Assembly: GCF_024494355.1 (NCBI RefSeq)
Contig: NZ_JAKNQY010000007.1
Location: 62,001-126,000 of the forward strand
Direction of reading: 5' to 3'
Source: Pseudomonas sp. Q11
Lineage (GTDB): Bacteria > Pseudomonadota > Gammaproteobacteria > Pseudomonadales > Pseudomonadaceae
Length of the DNA: 64,000 nucleotides
Both the position numbers and the translations under genes were made by a program. Below, one piece after another: positions 63,662 to 64,000 of this stretch. The notes under the pieces were generated by a model. That model did not search any database, was not told where the DNA came from, and saw only the letters and a program-made list of their open reading frames with translations. Position 1 is the first letter of the stretch; each line of letters opens with the position of its first letter.

Positions 63662-64000
63662 ATGTCGGACGTAGGCGAAGGATTTGTCCCGGGTCAGCCT
63701 TATCATATTAAGCCAACTTTTATAGCAGGAGAACAGCCTGTTGTTTTCGAAACAGGTGGTGGGGGCGGGTACATTGGAAATGGCAACGGATGGGGGTTGC
63801 AGGAAGGGCCTCGCAGAGGAGAGGGACCAGGAAGGACGATTCGTCCCATTACATTTCCTAATGTAATGAGCGAATTCATGAATGAGCATAAAGCTAATAA
63901 GTTGGCTATTGATACAGAATATAGTCCGATCTTCAAGACTCTGCGTGCTGATGTGGAACGAGCGTTGGCGCAAAAGCAACAAGCGGCAAAGGTTTCGAAG
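63662..64000 (+). CDS. Start of a bacteriocin-like (S-type pyocin-like) protein
   Basis: 113 codons to the window edge, open and without stop. ATG 63662 follows TGGAG at a good distance. The N-terminus is MSDVGEGFVPGQPYHIKPTF, then a glycine-rich stretch (GGGGGYIGNGNGWG) and a charged helical start (TLRADVERALAQKQQAAKV). No signal peptide. Glycine-rich N-terminus followed by long helices, AT-rich DNA and the upstream context recall colicin/S-pyocin translocation regions. Could also be another secreted or contact-dependent toxin; the C-terminal activity domain is outside the window. Confidence 0.5.
   Translation, partial: MSDVGEGFVPGQPYHIKPTFIAGEQPVVFETGGGGGYIGNGNGWGLQEGPRRGEGPGRTIRPITFPNVMSEFMNEHKANKLAIDTEYSPIFKTLRADVERALAQKQQAAKVSK

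Overview
This window is a high-GC stretch of a Pseudomonas chromosome, most likely from the P. fluorescens complex. Evidence: the gene order (guaD-xdhCBA, smc-zipA-ligA, dnaX-ybaB-recR, anr-hemN, ccoSIHG, two ccoNOQP operons, aer) follows the arrangement I know from P. aeruginosa, and the gaps are full of fluorescens-type REP palindromes (GTGGGAGCGAGCCTGCTCGCGA and relatives). This rests on recognition; no search was run.

Layout. 1-2.5 kb: nitrate assimilation control, with the start of a nitrate transporter and the NasT/NasS antiterminator-sensor pair. 2.5-13 kb: housekeeping genes (pyrD, rmf, rlmKL, a diguanylate cyclase, dacB, yggL, benE). 13-21 kb: purine catabolism (GntR regulator, guanine deaminase, xanthine dehydrogenase XdhABC, second GntR regulator). 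21-28.4 kb: smc, zipA, ligA. 28.5-35 kb: accessory DNA with a DUF3077-type small protein and its structured leader, an RHH/PIN toxin-antitoxin pair, a zinc peptidase, the 4.5S RNA gene, an XRE regulator, a PAS-GGDEF-EAL protein and a periplasmic binding protein. 35-42.6 kb: dnaX, ybaB, an MDR oxidoreductase, recR, apt, anr, hemN. 42.8-59.8 kb: cbb3 oxidase assembly genes (ccoSIHG) and two complete oxidases. These are separated at 48.3-52.8 kb by an accessory insert holding a second DUF3077 locus, a prePAAR/PAAR type VI secretion operon with two unrecognised genes, and a Phd/VapC pair. 59.8-64 kb: a hydrolase, Aer, a CPBP protease and the start of a bacteriocin-like gene.

How it works together. 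ANR, hemN, the two cbb3 oxidases and their assembly factors form a low-oxygen respiration block; ANR-box-like sites lie before hemN, ccoG, ccoN1 and ccoN2. XdhABC and GuaD turn guanine and hypoxanthine/xanthine towards urate, and two identical-half-site palindromes lie before xdhA.

The most striking findings are RNA-level. (1) Both nas transcripts appear to start at sigma-54 promoters and to carry the same leader: two hairpins with AANGRC hexaloops followed by an intrinsic terminator whose 5' arm overlaps the second hairpin. This is expected before nasA, but here it is also seen before nasS-nasT itself, implying autoregulated antitermination. (2) The two DUF3077 loci, 20 kb apart, share a leader of about 260 nt in which several stems and a three-copy complementary motif have changed sequence while keeping pairing. 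This covariation indicates a real structured RNA (or DNA) element that I cannot assign to a known class.
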